DNA of 64,000 bases from Streptomyces sp. NBC_00414 (GTDB taxonomy: Bacteria > Actinomycetota > Actinomycetes > Streptomycetales > Streptomycetaceae), in contig NZ_CP107935.1 in NCBI RefSeq assembly GCF_036038375.1, positions 8,122,001 to 8,186,000 of the forward strand, written 5' to 3'. The stretch's first letter is position 1, and the number at the start of each line of letters is the position of its first letter. Positions 1-7,656 of this stretch are shown one piece after another. A program made the translations under genes and the position numbers. The notes under the pieces are model-generated. The model was not told where the DNA came from. It did no database searches and saw nothing but the letters and a program-made list of their open reading frames with translations.

Positions 1-2
1 AA

Positions 3-2405
3 GGCCGCTGGGACGACTGTGTGGAGATCGCCCGCGACCAGATCCGCGAGGGCGCGCACATGCTCGACCTCTGCGTCGACTACGTGGGCCGCGACGGCGT
101 CGCCGACATGGAGGAGCTGGCCGGCCGCTTCGCCACCGCCTCCACCCTGCCGATCGTCCTGGACTCCACCGAGGTCGACGTCATCCGCGCCGGGCTGGAG
201 AAGCTCGGCGGACGCGCGGTCATCAACTCCGTCAACTACGAGGACGGCGACGGCCCCGACTCCCGCTTCGCGAAGGTCACCAAGCTCGCGCAGGAGCACG
301 GCGCCGCGCTCATCGCCCTCACCATCGACGAGGAGGGCCAGGCCCGTACGCCCGAGCACAAGGTGGCGATCGCCGAGCGGCTCATCGCCGACCTCACCGG
401 CAACTGGGGCATCCACGAGTCGGACATCCTCATCGACACCCTGACCTTCACCATCTGCACCGGCCAGGAGGAGTCCCGGGGCGACGGCATCGCCACGATC
501 GAGGCGATCCGGCAGCTCAAGCAGCGCCACCCCGACGTCCAGACCACCCTCGGTCTGTCGAACATCTCCTTCGGCCTCAACCCGGCCGCGCGCGTCCTGC
601 TCAACTCGGTCTTCCTCGACGAGTGCGTCAAGGCCGGCCTCGACTCGGCGATCGTGCACGCCTCGAAGATCCTGCCGATCGCCCGCTTCACCGAGGAGGA
701 GGTCACCACCGCCCTCGACCTCATCCACGACCGCCGCCGCGAGGGCTACGACCCGCTGCAGAAGCTGATGGCGCTGTTCGAGGGCGCCACCAGCAAGTCC
801 CGCAAGGCGGGCCGCGCCGAGGAACTCGCCGCCCTGCCCCTGGACGAGCGGCTCAAGCGGCGCATCATCGACGGCGAGAAGAACGGCCTCGAACAGGACC
901 TGGACGACGCCCTGAAGGAGCGCCCGGCCCTGGACATCGTCAACGAGACGCTCCTCGACGGCATGAAGGTCGTCGGCGAACTGTTCGGTTCCGGCCAGAT
1001 GCAACTGCCGTTCGTGCTCCAGTCCGCCGAGGTGATGAAGACCGCGGTGGCCCACCTGGAGCCGCACATGGAGAAGACCGACGACGAGGGCAAGGGCACC
1101 ATCGTGCTGGCCACCGTGCGCGGCGACGTGCACGACATCGGCAAGAACCTCGTCGACATCATCCTCTCCAACAACGGCTACACCGTGGTCAACCTCGGTA
1201 TCAAGCAGCCCGTCTCCGCGATCCTCGAAGCCGCCCAGGAACACCGCGCCGACGTCATCGGCATGTCGGGCCTGCTGGTCAAGTCCACGGTGATCATGAA
1301 GGAGAACCTGGAGGAGCTCAACCAGCGCAAGATGGCCGCCGACTACCCGGTCATCCTCGGCGGCGCCGCCCTGACCCGGGCGTACGTCGAGCAGGACCTC
1401 CACGAGATCTACGACGGCGAGGTCCGCTACGCCCGCGACGCGTTCGAGGGCCTGCGCCTGATGGACGCGTTGATCGGGGTCAAGCGCGGGGTACCGGGCG
1501 CCGTGCTGCCCGAGCTGAAGCAGCGCCGGGTCAGGGCCAACGCCCAGCCGGTCGTCGAGGAACGCCCCGAGGAGGGCGCCGCCCGCTCCGACGTGGCCGT
1601 CGACAACCCCGTCCCCGAGCCCCCCTTCTGGGGCACCCGCGTCATCAAGGGCATCCAGCTCAAGGAGTACGCGTCCTGGCTCGACGAGGGCGCGCTGTTC
1701 AAGGGCCAGTGGGGCCTCAAGCAGGCCCGCACGGGCGACGGGCCGACGTACGAGGAGCTGGTGGAGACCGAGGGCAGGCCGCGGCTGCGCGGCCTCCTGG
1801 ACCAGTTGCAGACGGGAAACCTGCTCGAAGCGGCCGTCGTCTACGGCTACTTCCCCTGCGTCTCCAAGGACGACGACCTGATCCTCCTCGACGACCAGGG
1901 CAACGAGCGCACCCGCTTCACCTTCCCGCGCCAGCGCCGTGGCCGCCGGCTGTGCCTGGCCGACTTCTTCCGGCCCGAGGAGTCCGGCGAGACGGACGTC
2001 GTCGGCCTCCAGATCGTCACCGTCGGCAACCGGATCGGTGAGGAGACGGCCAAGCTCTTCGAGGCGAACGCTTACCGCGACTACCTCGAACTGCACGGCC
2101 TGTCCGTCCAGCTGGCCGAGGCGCTGGCCGAGTACTGGCACGCACGCGTGCGCTCCGAACTCGGCTTCGCGGGGGAGGACCCGGCTGACGTCGAGGACAT
2201 GTTCGCGCTCAAGTACCGCGGCGCCCGCTTCTCCCTCGGCTACGGCGCCTGCCCCGACCTGGAGGACCGTGCGAAGATCGCCCGCCTCCTGGAGCCCGAG
2301 CGCATCGGCGTCCACCTCTCGGAGGAGTTCCAGCTCCACCCGGAACAGTCCACGGACGCCATCGTCATCCACCACCCGGAAGCGAAGTACTTCAACGCCC
2401 GTTGA
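3..2405 (+). CDS. metH: Cobalamin-dependent methionine synthase, C-terminal part (5' end outside window)
   Basis: Transfers a methyl group from methyltetrahydrofolate to homocysteine through B12. The reading frame is open from the window edge, so the homocysteine-binding N-terminus is missing. The 800 visible residues begin in the pterin-binding barrel. The helical cap and the B12 Rossmann domain follow, with the DxHxxG motif GDVHDIGKN (cobalt-ligand His about residue 377 of the visible part), the SxL segment SGLLVKS and the GG segment ILGGAAL. The AdoMet activation domain is last, with RGARFSLGYGACPDL resembling the RxxxxxGY motif of E. coli MetH. The sequence runs to a natural stop. No B12 riboswitch can be judged because the promoter lies outside the window. 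Confidence 0.96.
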   Translation, partial: GRWDDCVEIARDQIREGAHMLDLCVDYVGRDGVADMEELAGRFATASTLPIVLDSTEVDVIRAGLEKLGGRAVINSVNYEDGDGPDSRFAKVTKLAQEHGAALIALTIDEEGQARTPEHKVAIAERLIADLTGNWGIHESDILIDTLTFTICTGQEESRGDGIATIEAIRQLKQRHPDVQTTLGLSNISFGLNPAARVLLNSVFLDECVKAGLDSAIVHASKILPIARFTEEEVTTALDLIHDRRREGYDPLQKLMALFEGATSKSRKAGRAEELAALPLDERLKRRIIDGEKNGLEQDLDDALKERPALDIVNETLLDGMKVVGELFGSGQMQLPFVLQSAEVMKTAVAHLEPHMEKTDDEGKGTIVLATVRGDVHDIGKNLVDIILSNNGYTVVNLGIKQPVSAILEAAQEHRADVIGMSGLLVKSTVIMKENLEELNQRKMAADYPVILGGAALTRAYVEQDLHEIYDGEVRYARDAFEGLRLMDALIGVKRGVPGAVLPELKQRRVRANAQPVVEERPEEGAARSDVAVDNPVPEPPFWGTRVIKGIQLKEYASWLDEGALFKGQWGLKQARTGDGPTYEELVETEGRPRLRGLLDQLQTGNLLEAAVVYGYFPCVSKDDDLILLDDQGNERTRFTFPRQRRGRRLCLADFFRPEESGETDVVGLQIVTVGNRIGEETAKLFEANAYRDYLELHGLSVQLAEALAEYWHARVRSELGFAGEDPADVEDMFALKYRGARFSLGYGACPDLEDRAKIARLLEPERIGVHLSEEFQLHPEQSTDAIVIHHPEAKYFNAR

Positions 2406-2467
2406 GAACTTCTTGAGGGACGCGGCAACCGGTGCATGACCGGGGTGCGGGCGCGTGAGGGCCGGCC

Positions 2468-2558
2468 GCGCAGTTCCCCACGCCCCTGACGGGGCACAGC
2501 CCCGCCTACAGGGGCGCGGGGAACGGCGCAATCTTTTTAGGGGCGCGGGGAACGGCGC
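2468..2558. repeat. Dispersed GC-rich repeat pair forming a large hairpin after metH
   Basis: The 329-bp gap between metH and the HAD gene holds two direct copies of AGGGGCGCGGGGAACGGCGC (2510-2529 and 2539-2558). A variant inverted copy lies at about 2468-2488. The inverted copy and the first direct copy can pair into a long stem, which may end metH transcription. The same core recurs in other gaps of this window. The remainder of the gap (2559-2734) holds only the leader of the next gene. Confidence 0.75.
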
Positions 2559-2734
2559 GAGCAACCACAACGCCCCGTCAGCCGACCAACCCCCAAGCCC
2601 CCCAGCCCCCCGCAGGGGACCCGCCCAGATCCGAGAGGCGCCCGCGCGAGCACCGACGTACACTGGTCGGTCCAGTGCAGGCCGGTTCCCCAGGAGGGAA
2701 CCGGCCTTCTCGTCCCTTACACGGAGGTGCGCCT

Positions 2735-3436
2735 ATGACCAGTACGGTCCCCCCACCAGGCACCCGGACGGCCGAAAGCTCCACGCTCCAGGCCGTACTC
2801 CTCGACATGGACGGCACCCTGGTGGACACCGAGGGCTTCTGGTGGGACGCCGAGGTCGAGGTGTTCGCCCAGCTCGGCCACCGGCTGGACGATTCCTGGC
2901 GCCACGTGGTGGTGGGCGGCCCCATGACCCGCAGCGCCGCCTTCCTCATCGAGGCCACCGGCGCCACGATCACCCTGTCCGAGCTCACGGTGCTGCTGAA
3001 CGACGGGTTCGAGAACCGCATCGCCCGGAGCCTGCCGCTGATGCCGGGCGCCGCGAGACTCCTGGCAGAGCTCGCCGCACACGGCGTCCCCACCGCGCTG
3101 GTCTCCGCCTCCCACCGCCGCATCATCGACCGCGTCCTGCTCTCGCTCGGCGCCCAGAACTTCGCCCTGACCGTCGCAGGCGACGAGGTGGAACGCACCA
3201 AGCCCTTCCCCGACCCGTATCTGATCGCGGCCGCCGGACTCGGCGCGGATCCGGCCAGGTGCGCGGTCATCGAGGACACCGCGACGGGCGTGGCCGCGGC
3301 CGAGGCGGCGGGCTGCCACGTCGTGGCCGTACCCTCCGTGGCCCCGATCGCACCGGCAACGGGGAGGACCGTCGTTCAGTCCCTCGAACAGGTCGACCTG
3401 ACTTTTCTGCGAGGGCTGATGACGGAAAAGCGCTAA
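2735..3436 (+). CDS. HAD-superfamily phosphatase (beta-phosphoglucomutase-like subfamily)
   Basis: A 233-residue haloacid-dehalogenase hydrolase. Motif I is DMDGTLVDTE, with nucleophile D24 and acid/base D26. Motif II is in ALVSASHRR, the motif III lysine is in KPFPDPY, and motif IV is VIEDTATGVAAAEAAG. The spacing between motifs I and II fits a helical C1 cap as in phosphoglycolate phosphatase or beta-phosphoglucomutase relatives. The start is the ATG preceded by GGAGG at 2723-2727; an upstream in-frame start at 2675 has no better site. The substrate cannot be read from the sequence. It is a single gene, not tightly coupled to its neighbours. Confidence 0.9.
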   Translation: MTSTVPPPGTRTAESSTLQAVLLDMDGTLVDTEGFWWDAEVEVFAQLGHRLDDSWRHVVVGGPMTRSAAFLIEATGATITLSELTVLLNDGFENRIARSLPLMPGAARLLAELAAHGVPTALVSASHRRIIDRVLLSLGAQNFALTVAGDEVERTKPFPDPYLIAAAGLGADPARCAVIEDTATGVAAAEAAGCHVVAVPSVAPIAPATGRTVVQSLEQVDLTFLRGLMTEKR

Positions 3437-3880
3437 TCGTTCACCCACGGTGCACGAGCGAATGCGAAAAACTACGTGGTCACAGCACCGGAATAATTCG
3501 ATCATCCGGCGCGCGCATCGGATGGCCGAATTCCGGTACTCCCACACACGGTTGAAGGTGTGACGTTCGCCACTGTGGAGGGGGTCGACAGAGTGCTTCC
3601 AGTGTGTCTGGGAAGCCTTTGTAGTGGTCACGGGCGTGCCCTTGTGTCCCGATTCGTGGAACGCTGTACTAATCATTCCGCTGTCGGTTTTTCGGTGCGT
3701 CCACAGCCGGTTTCGCAGCGTGATGGGAACTCAACTCCGGTACCTGTGAACCGTCCTGCCGGTGCCGACTAATCTCATCGCGAGAACATCGCCGTAACCC
3801 CGTGACTTAACCCCGTGGCCCGACCGCAACACCCCGGCCTGCCGGGCCCGTGGGATCAACAGCTCTGGAGAACTTCGAGC
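3437..3880. other. 444-bp gap with no supported gene
   Basis: This stretch between the HAD gene and the binding-protein gene is less GC-rich than its surroundings and has many stops. A short open frame at 3560-3772 has no family resemblance and no clear ribosome site. It probably carries the promoter and a long leader of the following lipoprotein gene. I see no known riboswitch, tRNA or repeat in it. Confidence 0.5.
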
Positions 3881-5488
3881 ATGAACCGTAAGCCTTTGGT
3901 GCTGCCGGCCGCGATCGGTCTGCTCGCCTCTGTCCTCGCCGCGTGCGGCGGCTCCGACAGTGGGGGCGACGGCGGCGACGCGATCGTCGTCGGTACCACC
4001 GACCGGTTCTCTGCCTCGAAGGAGACACCGGCCCCGTTCGACCCGGCCTACGCGTACGACGTCGGCGCCTGGAACGTCCTGCGCCAGACCGTCCAGACGC
4101 TGATGGCCATGCCCAACGGCGGCGGTGACCCGACTCCGGAGGCCGCCGAGGAGTGCGGATTCACCGACTCCGGCAACGAGCGGTACACCTGCACGCTGCG
4201 CAAGGACCTCAAGTTCTCCAACGGCGACCCGGTCACCGCCGAGGACGTGAAGTTCTCCATCGACCGCGCGCTGCAGATCAAGGCCGACACGGAGGTCTAC
4301 GCCCTGCTGTCGACCGTCGACACCGTCGAGACCAAGGGCGACCGCGAGGTGATCTTCCACCTCAAGAGCGCCGACGCCACCTTCCCGTTCAAGCTGACCA
4401 CGCCGGTCGCGGGCATCGTGAACCCCAAGGACTACGCCAAGAACAAGCTGCGGAACGGCCTCGATGTCAGCGGCTCCGGCCCGTACAGCCTCAAGGCCGA
4501 GACCAAGGGCGACGACGTCACCAAGGTCGTCTTCACCAAGAACCCCTACTACCAGGGGATCTCGGACATCAAGAACGACAAGGTCGAGCTGCGGTCCTTC
4601 GAGGACGCGGACGCCATGGGCGCCGCGATCGACAAGGGCGACATCGACATGATGACCCGCACCATGTCGCCTGCCCAGATCAAGAAGCTGCAGAACGCCA
4701 AGGACAGCGACATCGACGTGATCGAGCAGCCCGGGCTGGAGATCCGTTACATCGGCTTCGACGTCGAGAAGCCGACGCTGAAGGACAAGGCGGTCCGCCA
4801 GGCGGTCGCCCACGTCGTCAACCGCGGCGAACTGACCTCCAAGGTGTACGGCTCGGGCGCCGACCCGCTGTACTCGATGGTCCCGGCCACCGTCACCGGC
4901 CACGCCAACTCGTTCTTCAACGAGTACGGCGAGCCGAGCGTCGCCAAGGCCAAGGCGCTCCTCACCGCGGCGAACATCACGACGCCGGTGAAGTTCACGA
5001 TGAACTACACGACGGACCACTACGGCTCCGCCACCAAGACCGAGTTCGAGACGCTGCAGAAGCAGCTCAACGAAACGGGCCTCTTCGACGTCGACATCAA
5101 GGGCGAGAAGTGGGACACCTACCGCCCCAAGCAGCGTGAGGGCAAGTTCGCCGTCTACGGCATGGGCTGGTTCCCCGACTTCCCGGACGCGGAGACCTTC
5201 CTGACGCCGTTCCTGGACAAGGACAACACCATCGCGTCGCCGTACGTGAACAAGCGCATCCGGGAGAACCTGATCCCGGAGTCCCGCCGCGAGGCCGACC
5301 GGCTCACCGCCTCGAAGAGCATCGAGGAGATCCAGAGCATCGTCGCCGACGACGTCCCGCTGCTGCCGCTGTGGCAGGGCAAGCAGTATGTCGCCGTACG
5401 GGACGACATCACCGGCGCCGAGTACGCGATCAACTCCTCGGCGACCCTGCAGCTGTGGGAGCTGGGCCGCGGAGTGGGCAGCAACTGA
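3881..5488 (+). CDS. ABC transporter solute-binding lipoprotein, family 5 (peptide/nickel type)
   Basis: A 535-residue extracellular binding protein (SBP_bac_5). A short basic N-terminus and hydrophobic stretch end in the lipobox LAAC, so it is lipidated on Cys22. A Gly/Ser/Asp-rich linker and then the typical family-5 body follow, including the segments NGDPVTAEDVKFSIDRAL and KDKAVRQAVAHVVNR. Members bind oligopeptides, nickel chelates or similar ligands; the ligand here is unknown. No permease or ATPase genes adjoin it, so it must work with a system encoded elsewhere. The ATG at 3881 follows GGAG at 3867-3870; an earlier in-frame start would place the signal peptide internally. Confidence 0.92.
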   Translation: MNRKPLVLPAAIGLLASVLAACGGSDSGGDGGDAIVVGTTDRFSASKETPAPFDPAYAYDVGAWNVLRQTVQTLMAMPNGGGDPTPEAAEECGFTDSGNERYTCTLRKDLKFSNGDPVTAEDVKFSIDRALQIKADTEVYALLSTVDTVETKGDREVIFHLKSADATFPFKLTTPVAGIVNPKDYAKNKLRNGLDVSGSGPYSLKAETKGDDVTKVVFTKNPYYQGISDIKNDKVELRSFEDADAMGAAIDKGDIDMMTRTMSPAQIKKLQNAKDSDIDVIEQPGLEIRYIGFDVEKPTLKDKAVRQAVAHVVNRGELTSKVYGSGADPLYSMVPATVTGHANSFFNEYGEPSVAKAKALLTAANITTPVKFTMNYTTDHYGSATKTEFETLQKQLNETGLFDVDIKGEKWDTYRPKQREGKFAVYGMGWFPDFPDAETFLTPFLDKDNTIASPYVNKRIRENLIPESRREADRLTASKSIEEIQSIVADDVPLLPLWQGKQYVAVRDDITGAEYAINSSATLQLWELGRGVGSN

Positions 5489-5504
5489 CGCTCGGCGAAA
5501 ACGA

Positions 5505-5540
5505 CATGGCCGGTCCCGCCGTCGAGGCGGGGCCGGCCAT
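5505..5540 (+). terminator. Stem-loop after the binding-protein gene
   Basis: ATGGCCGG-type arms with a short GTCGAG loop form a strong GC-rich hairpin 17 nt after the stop codon. There is no T-run. It is likely a factor-independent or processing structure for the upstream gene. Confidence 0.6.
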
Positions 5541-5572
5541 TCGCTTGCTCCCCGGCCGCGGCCCGCGCACAC

Positions 5573-5613
5573 GAGAGATGGCCGCCCCCTTCGACCGGGG
5601 GCGGCCATCTCTC
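5573..5613. terminator. Bidirectional stem-loop between convergent genes
   Basis: Nearly perfect inverted repeat GAGAGATGGCCGCCCCC / GGGGGCGGCCATCTCTC with a 7-nt loop. It lies between the plus-strand lipoprotein gene and the minus-strand response regulator gene and could end both transcripts. Confidence 0.7.
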
Positions 5614-5640
5614 GTCAGTACCGCTGCGGCGCGCGCCCGG

Positions 5641-6312
5641 TCACTGCGCGCCGGGGCGCACCAGACCACTCTCGTACGCGTACACCGCGGCCTGCACGCG
5701 GTCCCGCAGCCCCAGTTTCGTCAGGACGTGGCCCACGTGCGTCTTCACCGTGGTCTCGCTGACGAACAGGTCCGCCGCGATCTCCGCGTTCGACAACCCG
5801 CGGGCCACCAGCTTCAGCACCTCGACCTCACGCTCGGTCAGCGTGTGCAGGGTGTCGGGCACCGGCTCGTCGCCCGAGGGCAGATGGCCCGCGTACTTGT
5901 CGAGCAGCCGACGGGTGATGCTCGGCGCCAGCATGGCCTCGCCCGCGGCCACCACCCGGATCGCCTGCACCAACTCGTTGGCCGGGGCGTCCTTCAGGAG
6001 GAAACCACTGGCCCCGGCACGCAGGGCCTCCACCACGTACTCGTCGAGGTCGAAGGTCGTCAGGACCAGCACCTTCGCCGGACCGTCCCGGCCGGGGCCG
6101 GTGATCTGCCGGGTCGCCTCGACACCGTCCATCCTCGGCATACGGATGTCCATCAGCACCACATCGGGCTGCAGGGCACGGACCTGATCGATCGCCTGGA
6201 GACCGTCACCGGCCTCGCCGACGACCGCAATGTCCTGCTCCGCCTCCAGGATCATCCGGAAACCGGTGCGCAACAGCGGCTGGTCGTCGACGAGTAGGAC
6301 GCGGATGGCCAC
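5641..6312 (-). CDS. NarL/LuxR-family response regulator without adjacent kinase
   Basis: A 223-residue two-component output protein. The receiver domain has acidic D9/D10, phospho-acceptor D55 in VVLMDIRMPRMDG, and a conserved Thr and Lys in VLTTFDLDEY and FLLKD. A LuxR-type helix-turn-helix follows (LTEREVEVLKLVARGLSNAEIA, with VSETTVKTHV as recognition region). The GTG start is chosen because it yields the canonical IRVLLVDDQ opening and has AGGAG 6 nt upstream; the open frame runs further upstream without similarity. No histidine kinase gene lies beside it, so its partner is encoded elsewhere. Its target genes are unknown. Confidence 0.93.
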   Translation of the reverse strand: MAIRVLLVDDQPLLRTGFRMILEAEQDIAVVGEAGDGLQAIDQVRALQPDVVLMDIRMPRMDGVEATRQITGPGRDGPAKVLVLTTFDLDEYVVEALRAGASGFLLKDAPANELVQAIRVVAAGEAMLAPSITRRLLDKYAGHLPSGDEPVPDTLHTLTEREVEVLKLVARGLSNAEIAADLFVSETTVKTHVGHVLTKLGLRDRVQAAVYAYESGLVRPGAQ

Positions 6313-6397
6313 GTGAGTCTCCTTCGCTAGTCCGGGCCCATTCTGCCCTGCGGGAGTCACGCGGCACGCCCGCGGGGCACCGCGGCCACCCCTGCGC

Positions 6398-7474
6398 TCA
6401 GGCCTCGCCGGACCCGGGCTCCCGCACCGGCAGCGGGTACGGCGGGGGAGTACCGCCGAATTCCGGACAGACCGCCTGGTGATCGCACCAGCCGCAGAGC
6501 TTGGTGGGCCGCGGGCGCCAGTCACCGGTCTCCGTGGCGAGCCGGATCGCCTCCCACAGCGAGTGCAACTTGCGCTCCACCCGCTCCAGATCGGCCGGCA
6601 CCGGGTCGTACGTCAGCACGTCGCCGCTGCCCAGGTAGACGAGCTGGAGTCGGCGCGGGACGACCTGTTTCAGCCGCCACACCACCAGGGCGTAGAACTT
6701 CATCTGGAACAGGGCGCCCTCCGCGTACTCCGGACGCGGGGCCTTGCCCGTCTTGTAGTCGACGATCCGCACCTCGCCGGAGGGCGCCACGTCGACACGG
6801 TCGATGATGCCCCGCAGCTTCAGGCCCGAGTCGAGCTGCGCCTCCACGAACAGCTCACGCTCGGCCGGTTCGAGACGGGTCGGGTCCTCCAGGGTGAACC
6901 AGCGCTCGACCAGCCGCTCCGCCTCGCCGAGCCAGCGCGCCAGCTTCTCGCCCGCGGCCTCCTCGTCCGAGTCCGTGAACAGCTCGGCCAGCTCGGGCTT
7001 CGCCTCCCGCAGCCGGTCCCACTGACCGGGGATCAGCGACTTGGCGCGCGGCGCGGTCCGCTCGGTGGCGGGGGAGTCGAAGAGCCGCTCAAGGACCGCG
7101 TGCACCAGCGTCCCGCGCGTCGCCGCCTCGCTCGGCTTCTCGGGCAGCTTGTCGATCACCCGGAACCGGTACAGCAACGGACACTGCATGAAGTCCCCGG
7201 CCCGTGAGGGCGACAACGAGGCCGGAGCCACGGCAACCCTGATCCGGCCCGACGAACCTCCCTCGGCGCCGTCGGCCGCCGGGGCGACCGCGGGCTCGAC
7301 GGCGGCCCCCGCCCGCTCGGCCGCCGGGTCGGCGGGCCGGGGCAGCGCGGCCCCTGGCTGCCCGGCCGGAGAGGTCACGGGCGGCGCGGCCACGACGTCG
7401 GACGGCTGGACCGCGTCGTCCGCCGGTACGGCCTCGGAGCCGGGCCGGGCAACGCCGTCGGTGCTGGTTTCCAT
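6398..7474 (-). CDS. RecB-family PD-(D/E)XK nuclease with iron-sulfur cysteine cluster
   Basis: A 358-residue single-domain nuclease of the PDDEXK_1/RecB-like family. A Pro/Ala-rich, probably disordered first 90 residues precede the nuclease fold, which starts at LSPSRAGDFMQCPLLYRFR. The active site is GIIDRVDV...VRIVDYKTGK (Asp, Asp and Lys of the PD-DXK signature). The first Cys in MQCPL and the C-terminal CGWCDHQAVC give four cysteines spaced as in AddB/Cas4-type 4Fe-4S nucleases. There is no helicase domain. The ATG start is selected; a PafBC-type promoter ends 8 nt before it, so the message is probably leaderless. A role in DNA repair is inferred. Confidence 0.88.
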   Translation of the reverse strand: METSTDGVARPGSEAVPADDAVQPSDVVAAPPVTSPAGQPGAALPRPADPAAERAGAAVEPAVAPAADGAEGGSSGRIRVAVAPASLSPSRAGDFMQCPLLYRFRVIDKLPEKPSEAATRGTLVHAVLERLFDSPATERTAPRAKSLIPGQWDRLREAKPELAELFTDSDEEAAGEKLARWLGEAERLVERWFTLEDPTRLEPAERELFVEAQLDSGLKLRGIIDRVDVAPSGEVRIVDYKTGKAPRPEYAEGALFQMKFYALVVWRLKQVVPRRLQLVYLGSGDVLTYDPVPADLERVERKLHSLWEAIRLATETGDWRPRPTKLCGWCDHQAVCPEFGGTPPPYPLPVREPGSGEA

Positions 7475-7482
7475 GACGACAG

Positions 7483-7505
7483 ACCTTACGGCTCGCCACT
7501 GACAC
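7483..7505 (-). promoter_or_regulatory. Putative PafBC-dependent (RecA-NDp type) promoter of the RecB-like nuclease gene
   Basis: Reading the minus strand: GTGTCAGTG, 8 nt, then TAAGGT. The mycobacterial DNA-damage promoter recognised by PafBC is TTGTCRGTG-N8-TAnnnT, so only the first base differs. The hexamer ends 8 nt before the ATG at 7474, which suggests a leaderless transcript. The pafB and pafC genes lie 16 kb away in this window. Confidence 0.6.
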
Positions 7506-7656
7506 CGCGACACACGGTGACCTGCGTGCCGTGCGCCCGCCCGGGAAACGGAGGGGGTGCCGGGGCCGAACACGCCGCGACGGCCGCATACCATCGACCA
7601 CAAGACCTCTCGCGTGCATGATCGCGAGCGGGACACGCGTCGAACGAGGGGACATC

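Noticed and set aside
3560..3772. A 70-codon open frame in the gap before the family-5 binding protein gene
   Set aside because: No clear ribosome site, no recognisable motif and ordinary non-coding composition.
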